Positions 35,764 to 44,436 of a DNA stretch of 64,000 nt are shown here, one piece after another. The DNA is taken from the NCBI GenBank assembly GCA_009995595.1, contig JAACPE010000001.1:434001-498000 (forward strand). Direction: 5' to 3'. The notes below the pieces were generated by a model that worked only from the letters and a program-made list of their open reading frames with translations, was not told where the DNA came from and did not search any database. Numbering within the stretch: position 1 is the stretch's first letter; the number at the start of each line of letters is the position of its first letter. Both the position numbers and the translations under genes were made by a program. Source of the DNA: Alphaproteobacteria bacterium. Its GTDB lineage: Bacteria; Pseudomonadota; Alphaproteobacteria; Micavibrionales; Micavibrionaceae.

Positions 35764-37116
35764 TTAGGAAGCTGCTTTTTCGTCTTCGTCGTCCTCATCA
35801 TCCTCATCATCATTATCTTTTGATAAGGCTTTCTTGAGGCCTTTTTTCTTTTTCTTATCAGCCATAACAAATTTTGGCTTTTCTTTACCTTCAACAACAT
35901 CTTCGCTGATGACCACGCTCTCGACGCCTTCCATGTCAGGAAGTTCGAACATAGTATCAAGAAGAAGGTTTTCTAATATCGAACGCAGACCGCGGGCCCC
36001 AGTTTTACGTGCAATCGCCTGTTTCGCAACAGCGATCAAGGCATCATCAGTGAATTCCAAAGTCGCATTTTCCATTTCAAATAGACGCTGATATTGCTTT
36101 AAAAGCGCATTTTTAGGCTCAGTAAGAATAGAAATTAACGCTTCTTCATCAAGGCGCTCTAAGGGAGCGATTAGCGGAAGACGGCCAATAAATTCTGGAA
36201 TAAGGCCGTATTTGACCAAATCTTCAGGCTCAATAGTTAAGAGCAGATCTGCCTTATCTTCATCATCAGGCTGTTTTACATCAGCGCCAAAGCCGATGGA
36301 TGTGCCGCGGCCTTTATTGGCCAAAATCTTTTCAATACCCGCAAACGCACCGCCACAAATAAACAGGATGTTTGAGGTATCAACTTGCAAGAATTCCTGC
36401 TGTGGGTGTTTACGTCCGCCTTGTGGGGGGACAGAGGCGACTGTTCCTTCCATCAGCTTCAAGAGAGCCTGTTGCACGCCTTCACCAGAAACATCACGTG
36501 TTATGGAAGGGTTGTCAGATTTACGGCTGATTTTGTCAATCTCATCAATATAGACGATACCGCGTTGTGCGCGCTCGACGTTATAATCAGAGGCCTGAAG
36601 AAGTTTGAGAACAATGTTTTCAACATCTTCCCCAACATAACCCGCTTCTGTCAGTGTTGTGGCATCAGCCATAGTAAAGGGTACATCAATAATACGAGCA
36701 AGAGTTTGCGCCAAAAGCGTTTTACCACAGCCTGTTGGTCCAACAAGAAGAATGTTTGACTTCGCAAGTTCCACATCTGAGCCATGCGTTGCAACATGTT
36801 CAAGGCGTTTATAGTGGTTATGAACAGCAACCGCCAAAACACGTTTAGCAGTTTTTTGACCTATTACGTAATCATCGAGCGTCTTTTTAATTTCTGACGG
36901 TGTTGGGATACCATCATCGCCATCACGGACAAGCTGAGATTTATCTTCCTCGCGGATGATATCCATACATAGCTCAACACATTCATTACAAATGAATACA
37001 TTTGGCCCTGCAATAAGCTTGCGAACTTCATGTTGGCTTTTTCCGCAGAAAGAACAATAAAGGGTGTTCTTGCTATCGCTGTCGCCTGATGAACCTGTTT
37101 TGTCTGATTTACTCAT
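35764..37116 (-). CDS. clpX: ATP-dependent Clp protease ATPase subunit ClpX
   Basis: ClpX unfolds substrates and feeds them to ClpP. The 450 residues have the zinc-binding domain (Cys21, 24, 43, 46 in CSFCGKS and FICNECVEL), Walker A GPTGCGKT, Walker [12 protein letters not shown], the pore loop GYVGEDVE, and the ClpP-binding IGFGAD loop. A C-terminal extension of ~30 residues, a Lys cluster followed by an Asp/Glu run ([13 protein letters not shown]), exceeds the usual ClpX end. clpP and lon, often next door, are not in this window. Confidence 0.97.
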   Translation of the reverse strand: MSKSDKTGSSGDSDSKNTLYCSFCGKSQHEVRKLIAGPNVFICNECVELCMDIIREEDKSQLVRDGDDGIPTPSEIKKTLDDYVIGQKTAKRVLAVAVHNHYKRLEHVATHGSDVELAKSNILLVGPTGCGKTLLAQTLARIIDVPFTMADATTLTEAGYVGEDVENIVLKLLQASDYNVERAQRGIVYIDEIDKISRKSDNPSITRDVSGEGVQQALLKLMEGTVASVPPQGGRKHPQQEFLQVDTSNILFICGGAFAGIEKILANKGRGTSIGFGADVKQPDDEDKADLLLTIEPEDLVKYGLIPEFIGRLPLIAPLERLDEEALISILTEPKNALLKQYQRLFEMENATLEFTDDALIAVAKQAIARKTGARGLRSILENLLLDTMFELPDMEGVESVVISEDVVEGKEKPKFVMADKKKKKGLKKALSKDNDDEDDEDDEDEKAAS

Positions 37117-37268
37117 GAAAAATGCCTTCTATATCTTCCGATTATTAGAATCTTATGTACCAAACTATCTTGCGAATATGGGTGGCGCAAGAGGTGATTT
37201 ATAACAATTATTTAAATTTAATGTCTTTCTTACCCATGTATATTTAGCTTTAGTTCCAAAAGGTTAAT

Positions 37269-37724
37269 ATGATACTAAGATATTTCATAAATCAGACGCA
37301 AATGGGTAAAATTACGATGAGTGCCGTCACATTAGAGGAATTAAAAGAAAACTTTACCCTTTTTGACGATTGGGAGGAGCGGTACAAGTATCTTATTGAC
37401 CTTGGGAAAGAGTTGCCGCCGATGGATGATGGCCTGAAGAACGAGCATACAATCGTTAAGGGCTGTACCTCACGCGTTTGGATGGTTTGCGAAACAACGG
37501 ATGAGGGCAGGCTCAAATTCCTTGCCGATAGTGATGCCCATATTGTCCGCGGGCTTATCGCGATAGTACTGGCGGCATATCAGGATAAAACACCCCACCA
37601 AATTCAGGCGATTAATATTGATGAGGCGTTTAAAGAGATCGGGCTAGACGCACATTTGTCACCAAATCGCCGCAACGGTTTCTTTGCCATGGTCGAACGG
37701 GTTCGGGCGTTATCCGCAAATTAA
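37269..37724 (+). CDS. sufE: Cysteine desulfuration protein SufE
   Basis: SufE accepts sulfur from the cysteine desulfurase SufS and passes it to the Fe-S scaffold. The active Cys lies in VKGCTSRVW, followed by the family segment RFLADSDAHIVRGLIA-like and the C-terminal LSPNRRNGFFAMVERVR. From ATG 37269 the protein is 151 residues with AAAGG 5 bases upstream; a start at ATG 37317 (MSAVTLEELKENF) would match family length better at 135 residues but has no good ribosome-binding site. No other suf gene is adjacent. Its end overlaps the convergent secreted-protein gene by 4 bases. Confidence 0.93.
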   Translation: MILRYFINQTQMGKITMSAVTLEELKENFTLFDDWEERYKYLIDLGKELPPMDDGLKNEHTIVKGCTSRVWMVCETTDEGRLKFLADSDAHIVRGLIAIVLAAYQDKTPHQIQAINIDEAFKEIGLDAHLSPNRRNGFFAMVERVRALSAN

Positions 37725-38449
37725 TTTGCTTTCTTTTCATGCAAAGATTTCAATATCTCGCTGAAAACGGCGTCGGCCTGGGGATGCGATTGTCCCACGA
37801 GTTTTGCCTCAACGGTCATGAGTGAGTTTTGACCAGACCAAAGCTGGGCAGAATATATCTTAGCTTGCGAGCCATTACCGCCTTGGCCGTTCAGGCTGGC
37901 GTGCCGGTGTGTTTCGAGGTCAACGAAATTGATATCAAAACTATCAATTTGGGCGCGTGGCGCCATACCTTTAAGGGCGGCGCGCATGACAGGTTCTGTA
38001 TAGCGTTCATAGCTTTGCGGGTTGGACGGGACACAGGTCACACTGACGTCAATTGTTGTGCGCATATCATAGACCATGGTGTAGCCTTTAAGCTGATAAC
38101 ATTTGCCAGTCCCTTCGGGGCAACGACGCGATGTATAGGGCTCTTCGGGAAAGGTTATTTCAAAATCGCATGTATCGGGGGCAAAACGATAAGAGGTATC
38201 TTCTACAGATGTGATCGTTTGCTCATTGGCTTTAAGGAATTCTTTTTGCTCTTGTTCGAATTTTTCTGCGGCTTTGAGTTCGTTAATAACGTCTGTCGTC
38301 GCATTGTCTTGTGCAAGCGCTGGTGATAGAGCGATTGTCATTGCGAGGAGTGTCATGACGAAGCAATCTGATAAGAACGCTTTAGATTGCCGCGCTTTTT
38401 TCAAAAGCTCGCAATGACGGATTAAAAAAAATAACATCATTTTTTCCAT
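37721..38449 (-). CDS. Secreted protein whose N-terminus is encoded by a palindromic repeat
   Basis: 242 residues from ATG 38449. The signal-peptide core (CFVMTLLAMTIALSPALA, cleavage before QDNA) is preceded by a basic stretch (KKARQSK). Residues 11-38 are encoded by the 83-base palindromic repeat at 38337-38419, so the n-region and part of the hydrophobic core are repeat-derived. In-frame ATGs at 38356 and 38341 lie inside the repeat and could be the original start. The mature part has four cysteines (DTCDFE, RRCPE, KCYQ, TCVPS) and a helix/strand-rich C-terminal half; no family recognised. The start overlaps the hisS stop by 13 bases, suggesting translation coupled to hisS. Confidence 0.7.
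   Translation of the reverse strand: MEKMMLFFLIRHCELLKKARQSKAFLSDCFVMTLLAMTIALSPALAQDNATTDVINELKAAEKFEQEQKEFLKANEQTITSVEDTSYRFAPDTCDFEITFPEEPYTSRRCPEGTGKCYQLKGYTMVYDMRTTIDVSVTCVPSNPQSYERYTEPVMRAALKGMAPRAQIDSFDINFVDLETHRHASLNGQGGNGSQAKIYSAQLWSGQNSLMTVEAKLVGQSHPQADAVFSEILKSLHEKKAN
38337..38419. repeat. Palindromic repeat, full copy, inside a reading frame
   Basis: The 83-base element has perfect 11-base inverted ends GTCATTGCGAG / CTCGCAATGAC, with inner GAAGCAATCT and AGATTGC arms. It lies at the very start of the secreted-protein gene and is in frame, without stop codons on the coding strand. Confidence 0.9.
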
Positions 38450-39813
38450 TCGCTTAAAGGTTGTATGGCCTCATCGCCATTTTCAACATTTTTGAATTTG
38501 GCGGTGTTGTCGTCTTGGGGGTAACAAATGACAGGGATCATTTTGTTTTTCGCGTATTTATAATGTTTATCCCATTTTTTGACGGTGTGATAGACCTCAA
38601 CATTGAGGCCTTGTTTACGCAATGTTTGCGCGGTTTTGGTGACAAGGGCGGCCTCTTCGGGGTTTTCAGAATACACCAGGATATCTGTTGGTGATTTTTT
38701 ACCGATGTTCAGCTTTTCCGGGTGTGTTTGACGAATGACATCAAACAGGCGGCTAAAACCGATAGAGATACCAACGCCGGGCAGGTGCTTATTGATAAAG
38801 CTCCCCGCAAGGTCATCATAGCGCCCGCCAGAACAGACAGAGCCAGTGAATTCTGGCACGTCAAGAAGCTGCGTTTCATAGACTGTGCCCGTGTAATAAT
38901 CAAGGCCACGAACGATGGAAAGGTCGGCGACTACTGCACCTTCGGGAAGGTGAGAGAGGGAGTCTAGGACTTGAGACAATTCTTCAATACTCTCTAATAG
39001 GTTTCTGTGACGATCTTCGGGATCTTTTATTAAGGCATCCCATAATTCTTGAGAGGTGTTATATTTTTTACTGAAATGATTTATGAATTCTTCAATTATG
39101 AGGCTGAAATTATTAGTATCATAAATTTGTTTTCCAATTGTATCAATATGCTCTAGCACTAAATCTCTTCCAATTTTATCAAGCTTGTCTAGGCTTCTTG
39201 TGCATTCTGTTTTAAAAGCATTATTTTGCTCCTTAGAATATTTATGAAATTCAGAGATGCTATCTAAGTATCCATATAAAATCTTGCGATTACTAATCCG
39301 TAATTGCACACGGCCTATATCTAAACCGACTAGCGTTTCATAAATCATGCTCGCGATCTCGGCGTCGAAGGATAGGGGTAGGTTATCAACATTAATCACG
39401 TCGATATCACATTGATAAAATTCACGCATACGGCCCATTTGGGGGCGTTCACCGCGCCAGACGCGTTGCATTTGATAGCGTTTAAAGGGAAACACAAGCT
39501 CGTTAAAATGTTGCGCGGTATAACGCGCAAACGGCACTGTTTGGTCAAAGTGAAGGGCGAGGCGGGCTTCTTTATCCTCGTCTTCGTCCTTATGCAGGCG
39601 CTCTAGGACATAGATTTCTTTATCGACTTCGCCCTTGGCAAGAAGCACGTCAATTTCTTCAACGCTTGGGGTTTCGATTGAGCAAAAACCATAGCTTTCG
39701 AAAGTCTTGCGGATATGGTCAAACCAGCGCTGTTCTGCGATGCGTTCCTCGGGTAACCATTCAGGAAAGCCGCTAATCGGTTTTGGTTTATAAATTGATT
39801 TTTTATCGCTCAT
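38437..39813 (-). CDS. hisS: Histidyl-tRNA synthetase
   Basis: HisS charges tRNA-His. In 458 residues: motif 1 region GFPEWLPEERIAEQRW, LHFDQTVPFARY, motif 2 RGERPQMGRMREFYQCDID, the His-binding VRGLDYYTGTVYET, motif 3 GVGISIGFSRLF and the anticodon domain with DILVYSENPEEAA. Motif 2 REFYQCDxD resembles the Bacteroidetes/eukaryote-like HisRS group more than the typical proteobacterial RQFHQ form, hinting at transfer. The stretch coding for residues ~171-281, the insertion domain, is much richer in A+T than the rest. It follows cobT after two repeats. The next gene overlaps its stop. Confidence 0.93.
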   Translation of the reverse strand: MSDKKSIYKPKPISGFPEWLPEERIAEQRWFDHIRKTFESYGFCSIETPSVEEIDVLLAKGEVDKEIYVLERLHKDEDEDKEARLALHFDQTVPFARYTAQHFNELVFPFKRYQMQRVWRGERPQMGRMREFYQCDIDVINVDNLPLSFDAEIASMIYETLVGLDIGRVQLRISNRKILYGYLDSISEFHKYSKEQNNAFKTECTRSLDKLDKIGRDLVLEHIDTIGKQIYDTNNFSLIIEEFINHFSKKYNTSQELWDALIKDPEDRHRNLLESIEELSQVLDSLSHLPEGAVVADLSIVRGLDYYTGTVYETQLLDVPEFTGSVCSGGRYDDLAGSFINKHLPGVGISIGFSRLFDVIRQTHPEKLNIGKKSPTDILVYSENPEEAALVTKTAQTLRKQGLNVEVYHTVKKWDKHYKYAKNKMIPVICYPQDDNTAKFKNVENGDEAIQPLSEWKK

Positions 39814-39828
39814 TTTCCAATGCTGTCA

Positions 39829-39845
39829 TCTCGAGCGTGTCGAGA
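39829..39845. repeat. Short palindrome of a second repeat type
   Basis: TCTCGA-GCGTG-TCGAGA forms a 6-bp stem within GTCATCTCGAGCGTGTCGAG, a pattern seen as a dispersed repeat in many bacterial genomes. It lies 15 bases upstream of the hisS start and immediately next to the larger palindromic repeat. Confidence 0.5.
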
Positions 39846-39859
39846 GATTCCTTTTTATT

Positions 39860-39942
39860 GTCATTGCGAGCGTACGCGAAGCAATCTAGTAAAAACAAGT
39901 GTAAAAACAGATTGCCGCGGCACTTTGTTCCACGCAATGGCG
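39860..39942. repeat. Palindromic repeat, copy with degenerate right end
   Basis: The left end GTCATTGCGAG...GAAGCAATCT matches the other copies exactly; the inner arm AGATTGCCGCGG is kept, but the right end reads CACGCAATGGCGG instead of CTCGCAATGACGG. It lies between cobT and hisS, 12 bases after the cobT stop. Confidence 0.8.
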
Positions 39943-39953
39943 GTGCTTCGTGG

Positions 39954-41801
39954 TTAAACATCAAATAACTTCTCTAGCCTGCTAACCAGCGCGCTGGCCA
40001 GAGCGTCAGCATCGGAGATTGTCATGGCGCGGGAGTAATAGCGGGTGACGTCGTGACCGATACCAATCGCGGTCAGTTCCACCTGTTTGACCTGTTCCAT
40101 CCATGCAATCACGTTACGCAGGTCAGTTTCAAGGATATTAGCAGGGTTTACGGACAGGGTTGAATCATCCACGGGCGCGCCGTCACTAATGACCATCAGG
40201 ATTTTGCGTTGTTCGGCGCGGCGAGAGAGGCGGTTATGCGCCCAAACGAGCGCCTCACCATCTATGTTTTCTTTAAGCAAGCCTTCCTTGAGCATCAGCC
40301 CAAGGTTTTTGCGGCTACGGCGGAGCGGGGTGTCTGCGCCCTTATATATAATATGGCGGATATCATTGAGGCGACCGGGGAAGGGCGGGCGGCCATTATC
40401 AATCCATAGATCACGGGCTTTGCCGCCTTTCCATGCGTGGGTGGTAAAGCCTAAAATCTCTACCTTCACTCCGCAGCGCTCCAAGGTGCGGGACAAGATA
40501 TCGGCGCATAGAGCGGCAATCGCAATCGGCCTGCCGCGCATTGACCCTGAATTATCAATCAGGATCGACACAACGGTATCGCGGAACTCTGTTTGTTTTT
40601 CAGCTTTGAACGCGCGGGGCACATCGGCGCCTGTAATAATACGGGTGAGTTTTGAGGCATCAAGCACGCCCTCTTCGAGGTCAAATTGCCAGCTACGTTG
40701 TTGTTGCGCCATGAGCTTGCGTTGCAGACGGTTAGCGAGCTTACTCACTACGCCCTGAACGCTTTGGAGTTGTTGATCAAGAAGTGCGCGCAGGCGGGTG
40801 AGTTCTTCGGGGTCTGCTAAGTCTTCTGCGGCGATAATTTCGTCAAATTGGCGGGTGTAAATATGATACCGGCCTTCGGGGTCGTGCGAAAAATGCTCGC
40901 CTTTGCGCTCTCGGGCTTCGCCGCCTTGGTCTTGTGCGCTGTCACCACCGAAATCTTCTTCCCCGATATCTTCCATGCTCTGGCTATCGGCGTCGCCGTG
41001 GGCTTCGTTGTCTTGGGTGGAATCAAGCGCTTCGCCTTTGGCTTGGCTGTCGCCTTGTTCCTGATTGTCTGTGTCGGAATTGTTGTCATCACTTTCGCCC
41101 TCGCCGTTTTGATCAGTCTGAGCATCAAGTTGATGATCGCCTTCCTCATCATTGGGCGCGAGTAGGCCAAGATTAATGAGCATATTTTTTGATGCCTTGG
41201 CATAGGCTTCTTGATCATGAATGGCGTTTTTTAAAGCTGTAAGACTGTCTGCCCCTAATTTTTCATCAAGCCAAGGTTTCCATTTTTTGATCAGCGTTTG
41301 GGCGTTTTCGGGGATGGCTTCGCCTGTCATGGCAATACGCGCCATGGCGTGCAGTGCATCGCCGATATTACTGTCTTCGCGTGATTGCAGGCGTTGATAG
41401 CCAAGCTTGGCACATTTATCGTTGAGCACTTCGCCTAAGTTATGAAGGACACCGGGCATTTTATTGGCCCCAATCGCTTCGCACCGCGCCTGTTCAAGCG
41501 CATCAAAGGCGGTCTTGGCGGTAAGGTCAAGCGGTGTGTTTTTAAGATGGAGGTCTTTTTGGTGGTACTTTAAACGCAGCGCCTTTGCATCGCTCGCCCC
41601 GCGGATCAGCGTTATACTTGCCAAATCCATGTTTTGATGCGGGATAGGAAGCGTGGTTTTGACCTCATCGGCGTGGCTAGGGCGTTCATGGCGCTCGCCT
41701 GCCGAAAATGAAACATCAGTATGCTTTGCCCGCGCAATCGCTTTTAACGTCGCAGCAGTGGCTCCTTTAAAATTCTCAATTTCATCTTTATTTTTGGGCA
41801 T
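39954..41801 (-). CDS. cobT: Cobaltochelatase subunit CobT (VWA protein)
   Basis: CobT with CobS forms the AAA+ chaperone that drives CobN in aerobic cobalt insertion. The 615 residues comprise an N-terminal helical domain, a highly acidic Asp/Glu/Gln/Gly-rich linker (~residues 215-300), and a C-terminal von Willebrand A domain with the MIDAS motif DNSGSMRG, the conserved [11 protein letters not shown] and [12 protein letters not shown]. Family length is ~600-640. cobN and other cobalamin genes are not here; in many alphaproteobacteria this cobS-cobT pair sits apart from B12 genes beside a J-domain protein and BolA, so a role as a general MoxR/VWA-type chaperone is also possible. Confidence 0.92.
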   Translation of the reverse strand: MPKNKDEIENFKGATAATLKAIARAKHTDVSFSAGERHERPSHADEVKTTLPIPHQNMDLASITLIRGASDAKALRLKYHQKDLHLKNTPLDLTAKTAFDALEQARCEAIGANKMPGVLHNLGEVLNDKCAKLGYQRLQSREDSNIGDALHAMARIAMTGEAIPENAQTLIKKWKPWLDEKLGADSLTALKNAIHDQEAYAKASKNMLINLGLLAPNDEEGDHQLDAQTDQNGEGESDDNNSDTDNQEQGDSQAKGEALDSTQDNEAHGDADSQSMEDIGEEDFGGDSAQDQGGEARERKGEHFSHDPEGRYHIYTRQFDEIIAAEDLADPEELTRLRALLDQQLQSVQGVVSKLANRLQRKLMAQQQRSWQFDLEEGVLDASKLTRIITGADVPRAFKAEKQTEFRDTVVSILIDNSGSMRGRPIAIAALCADILSRTLERCGVKVEILGFTTHAWKGGKARDLWIDNGRPPFPGRLNDIRHIIYKGADTPLRRSRKNLGLMLKEGLLKENIDGEALVWAHNRLSRRAEQRKILMVISDGAPVDDSTLSVNPANILETDLRNVIAWMEQVKQVELTAIGIGHDVTRYYSRAMTISDADALASALVSRLEKLFDV

Positions 41802-41810
41802 TTGGGAATA

Positions 41811-42824
41811 TTAAACCAACTCCACCCCAAAGCATCGTTGGTAATATTCATTGATGATCGGCCATTCAAGCTCGTCGCATTTGTTCATGAAGGCGTATTT
41901 GAATGATTTTTCGCGGTCCCCAAAAATTTGAAAATTCTCGACCCAGCTTAGAACTGTACGCGGGCTCATGAGGGTGGATAGATCCCCATTGATAAAACCA
42001 TGACGGGTGAGGTCGGCCATGCGGACCATTTTGTCTAAATTCTCGCGGCCTTCTTCGTTATCCATCAAGGGTACTTTGGCGGCCATAATGTTGACTTCGA
42101 TTTCGGGCGCTAAATAATTGAGCTGGGCGACGATGTTCCATCTGTCCATCTGCGCTTGGTTGATTTGTTGTGTGCCGTGATAAAGACCTGTGGTGTCGCC
42201 TAAACCCACTGTATTTGATGTAGCAAAGAGCCTAAAAGCAGGGTGAGGGCGGATGACCACGTTTTGATCGAGGAGGGTTAGTTTCCCCTCGGCCTCAAGG
42301 ACACGCTGTATCACGAACATCACATCGGGGCGACCGGCATCATATTCATCAAAGACAAGAGCAACCGGATTTTGGATTGCCCATGGCAAAAGGCCCTCTT
42401 GATAGCGTGTGATCTGTTTTCCTTCTTGAAGGACAATCATATCTTTACCGAGCAAATCAATTCGGCTCACGTGGCTGTCCATGTTGATACGCACGCACGG
42501 CCAGTTGAGGCGGGCGGCGACTTGTTCGATATGGGTGGATTTCCCTGTCCCGTGATACCCTTGAATCATCACACGGCGGTTATTGGCGAATCCTGCCAAA
42601 ATGGCCATGGTTGTATCAGGATCAAATTGATAGGTTTTATCAATTTTGGGCACGTTTGAATTATCTTCTGTAAATCCGGGCACTTGCCAATCAACATCAA
42701 TGCCGAATGTTTCACGGACATCAAATTTTCGGTCGGGAATGGTTGTGTATTTACCTTCCTTGCTTACAACTTTGGTGATGTCAAAGGACGCTGAACTCAG
42801 CTCTTTTTCTTGTTTTACAGGCAT
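41811..42824 (-). CDS. cobS: Cobaltochelatase subunit CobS (AAA+ ATPase)
   Basis: CobS is the ATPase partner of CobT. The 337-residue protein shows Walker A GYHGTGKSTH, Walker B ALVFDEYDAGRPDVMFVIQR, sensor 1 FRLFATSNTVGLGDTTGLYH, all MoxR/CobS signatures, and a C-terminal helical lid. Length is typical. It begins 9 bases before cobT and lies 31 bases after the J-domain gene on the same strand, so the three form one unit. As for cobT, the partner CobN is not seen in the window. Confidence 0.94.
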   Translation of the reverse strand: MPVKQEKELSSASFDITKVVSKEGKYTTIPDRKFDVRETFGIDVDWQVPGFTEDNSNVPKIDKTYQFDPDTTMAILAGFANNRRVMIQGYHGTGKSTHIEQVAARLNWPCVRINMDSHVSRIDLLGKDMIVLQEGKQITRYQEGLLPWAIQNPVALVFDEYDAGRPDVMFVIQRVLEAEGKLTLLDQNVVIRPHPAFRLFATSNTVGLGDTTGLYHGTQQINQAQMDRWNIVAQLNYLAPEIEVNIMAAKVPLMDNEEGRENLDKMVRMADLTRHGFINGDLSTLMSPRTVLSWVENFQIFGDREKSFKYAFMNKCDELEWPIINEYYQRCFGVELV

Positions 42825-42855
42825 AGAGAGTATTTCCTAATTGGGTTTTTGAGAA

Positions 42856-43488
42856 TTATTTCTTTTCGAGATAATCGAATTTTTGGAATGTTAATTTTAA
42901 AAGCGTATAGGCCATATTGATCTTCTTTAAAATTTCTTCTGCCATAGGGTCCCCATGGTTCATATCAGGGTGGTGCTTTTTCGCAAGCTCCTTATAGCGT
43001 TTTTTAATATCATCAAGAGTGAGAGGTGGTTCTAACCCAAAGAGCGCTAGCGCCTCAAACTCTGGCGTGTTGCGGTTAACGGCTCGGCCATTTTCTTCTT
43101 GTTCGAAATACGCGCGGCTTGCATTGTCATCGGGGCTGTCGCCTTTGCCGTAAAAATTCCACGCGGTTTTACGAAGTTCATCAAGGGGATCGCCGCCTTT
43201 AATATCATAGCGCCACGTTGGGCGATCGCTATAGAGGCTTTTCATGATGTGATCTTCGACTTCTTGTTGATTCATCCCGTCAAAAAAATTCCAAGCGCGG
43301 TTATATTCTGAGATGTGGCGCTCACAAAAAAAGTAATGATCGGACAGTGAGCGGTCTTTGGGCGCGCGAAAGCCTCCCTCATCTGGGCAACCGGGCATGT
43401 CGCAATGACGTGCCTTAAAACGACTTTCAAAAGCGCTCTGCTTTTCATCGAATTCGGGTGATTTGGGTTTTAAACTAATTTTCGGCAT
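42856..43488 (-). CDS. J-domain (DnaJ-like) co-chaperone
   Basis: 210 residues with the J-domain at the C-terminus rather than the N-terminus: LTLDDIKKRYKELAKKHHPDMNHGDP contains the HPD triad that stimulates Hsp70 ATPase, followed by INMAYTLLK. The N-terminal part has spaced cysteines and histidines (ARHCDMPGCPDEGG, YFFCERHISEYN) that could bind zinc, and the conserved RAWNFFDGM. This architecture is a known alphaproteobacterial family encoded next to cobS/cobT. It probably acts with DnaK, perhaps on CobS/CobT clients; the latter is inference from position. Confidence 0.9.
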   Translation of the reverse strand: MPKISLKPKSPEFDEKQSAFESRFKARHCDMPGCPDEGGFRAPKDRSLSDHYFFCERHISEYNRAWNFFDGMNQQEVEDHIMKSLYSDRPTWRYDIKGGDPLDELRKTAWNFYGKGDSPDDNASRAYFEQEENGRAVNRNTPEFEALALFGLEPPLTLDDIKKRYKELAKKHHPDMNHGDPMAEEILKKINMAYTLLKLTFQKFDYLEKK

Positions 43489-43579
43489 ATCTTTACTATT
43501 ATGCGGGTTTTGTGCGATTGTTTCAACAAATAGAGCGTCTTAAAACCCTATAAACGTCCAACATAACAGGAATTTAATC

Positions 43580-43846
43580 GTGATCTCGCCAACCCCCATG
43601 CAAACGCGTATAGAAATGAAGTTGCAAGAGGCCTTTCGCCCGATTGAGCTTGATGTCATTAATGAAAGTCATATGCATGCAGGTCATGCGGGCGATGATG
43701 GATCTGGAGGGAGTCACTGGTGTGTTGTGATCAAATCAAACGCATTCGATGGTATCTCGCGAGTTGGGCGTGATCGTATGGTGTATGACGCCTTGGTCGA
43801 TGAGATGAAAATCATACACGCCCTGACGATCAAGATTAAAACTTAG
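43580..43846 (+). CDS. bolA: BolA-family protein
   Basis: BolA proteins pair with monothiol glutaredoxins and handle [2Fe-2S] clusters. The 88 residues show the class II KH-like fold with LQEAFRPIELDVINESHMHAGH, then GGSHWCVVIKSNAF with the conserved His, and GRDRMVYDALVDEM. It starts with GTG 43580, with AGG about 9 bases upstream; ATG 43598 would shorten it by six residues. It is divergent from the J-domain gene, the usual alphaproteobacterial order. A monothiol glutaredoxin gene is not adjacent. Confidence 0.93.
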   Translation: MISPTPMQTRIEMKLQEAFRPIELDVINESHMHAGHAGDDGSGGSHWCVVIKSNAFDGISRVGRDRMVYDALVDEMKIIHALTIKIKT

Positions 43847-43862
43847 TTTTTTCTGACAAATA

Positions 43863-43968
43863 AAAACCTACAGTTGTATTTTTATTGAAATATTTACACC
43901 ATAGGGTTGTATTCATATAAAATTTGATTATCTTGGTTGCAACAAAACATTATTTACAACCTATGGTT
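43863..43968 (+). promoter_or_regulatory. Cluster of related inverted/direct repeats upstream of the RHH gene
   Basis: Three related sequences stand within 106 bases: ACCTACAGTTGTA (from 43866), TTTACACCATAGGGTTGTA (from 43893) and TTTACAACCTATGGTT (from 43953). The second and third are near inverted copies (reverse complement of the third is AACCATAGGTTGTAAA), and the third contains the small palindrome AACC-TAT-GGTT. They end 17 bases before the start of a ribbon-helix-helix protein, a family that binds such repeats, so autoregulation is plausible. Confidence 0.45.
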
Positions 43969-43985
43969 AAAGATTGAGGTATATT

Positions 43986-44405
43986 ATGTCAGAATCGACA
44001 GAAGAATTCAGAAGTACACTGGTATCTCGTAACATCACCGTCTTGGGTAAGCGCACATCGGTTCGCCTTGAGCCTGAAATGTGGAGAGAGCTGAAAGGGA
44101 TTGCTAAGCGCGAAGCTTGTACAATTCATGATCTTTGCACACTCATCAGCTTACGTAAAAATGAGCGCACGTCTCTAAAAGCGGCAATCCGTGTTTTCCT
44201 GATGTTGTATTTTCGCTCCGCAACTACGGAAGAGGGGCATGAAAAGGCAGGACACGGCAATTTTGCCTTGATGAAACAACGTGCAGGCGTTGAATCGGGC
44301 TGGTCTGCGCTCAAATTAAAACGCACATTAGAGCAGGATGACTGGGATCGTACAGGTCATCACGCGCAAGAGATGGGCGCTGCTGTGGCAGTGATGACGC
44401 GTTAA
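43986..44405 (+). CDS. Ribbon-helix-helix (RHH_4-type) DNA-binding protein
   Basis: 139 residues. Residues ~13-80 match the RHH_4 family common in alphaproteobacteria: SRNITVLGKRTSVRLEPEMW supplies the beta-strand and first helix, REACTIHDLCTLISLRK the second, and SLKAAIRVFLMLYFR the family ending. Such proteins bind operators as dimers, but targets of this family are mostly unknown. The C-terminal ~55 residues (from GHEKAGHGNF) are an extra segment. ATG 43986 has GAGG 6 bases upstream. It stands between bolA and the convergent accA, with repeated sequences in its upstream region. Confidence 0.85.
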   Translation: MSESTEEFRSTLVSRNITVLGKRTSVRLEPEMWRELKGIAKREACTIHDLCTLISLRKNERTSLKAAIRVFLMLYFRSATTEEGHEKAGHGNFALMKQRAGVESGWSALKLKRTLEQDDWDRTGHHAQEMGAAVAVMTR

Positions 44406-44436
44406 GTTGTAAAATCAATTTCTAGTGATGGAAAGC

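Noticed and set aside
40087-40758. 223-codon open frame on the plus strand inside cobT
   Set aside because: It is wholly antisense to the conserved VWA region of cobT, and its Arg/Ser/Ile-rich product shows no domain.
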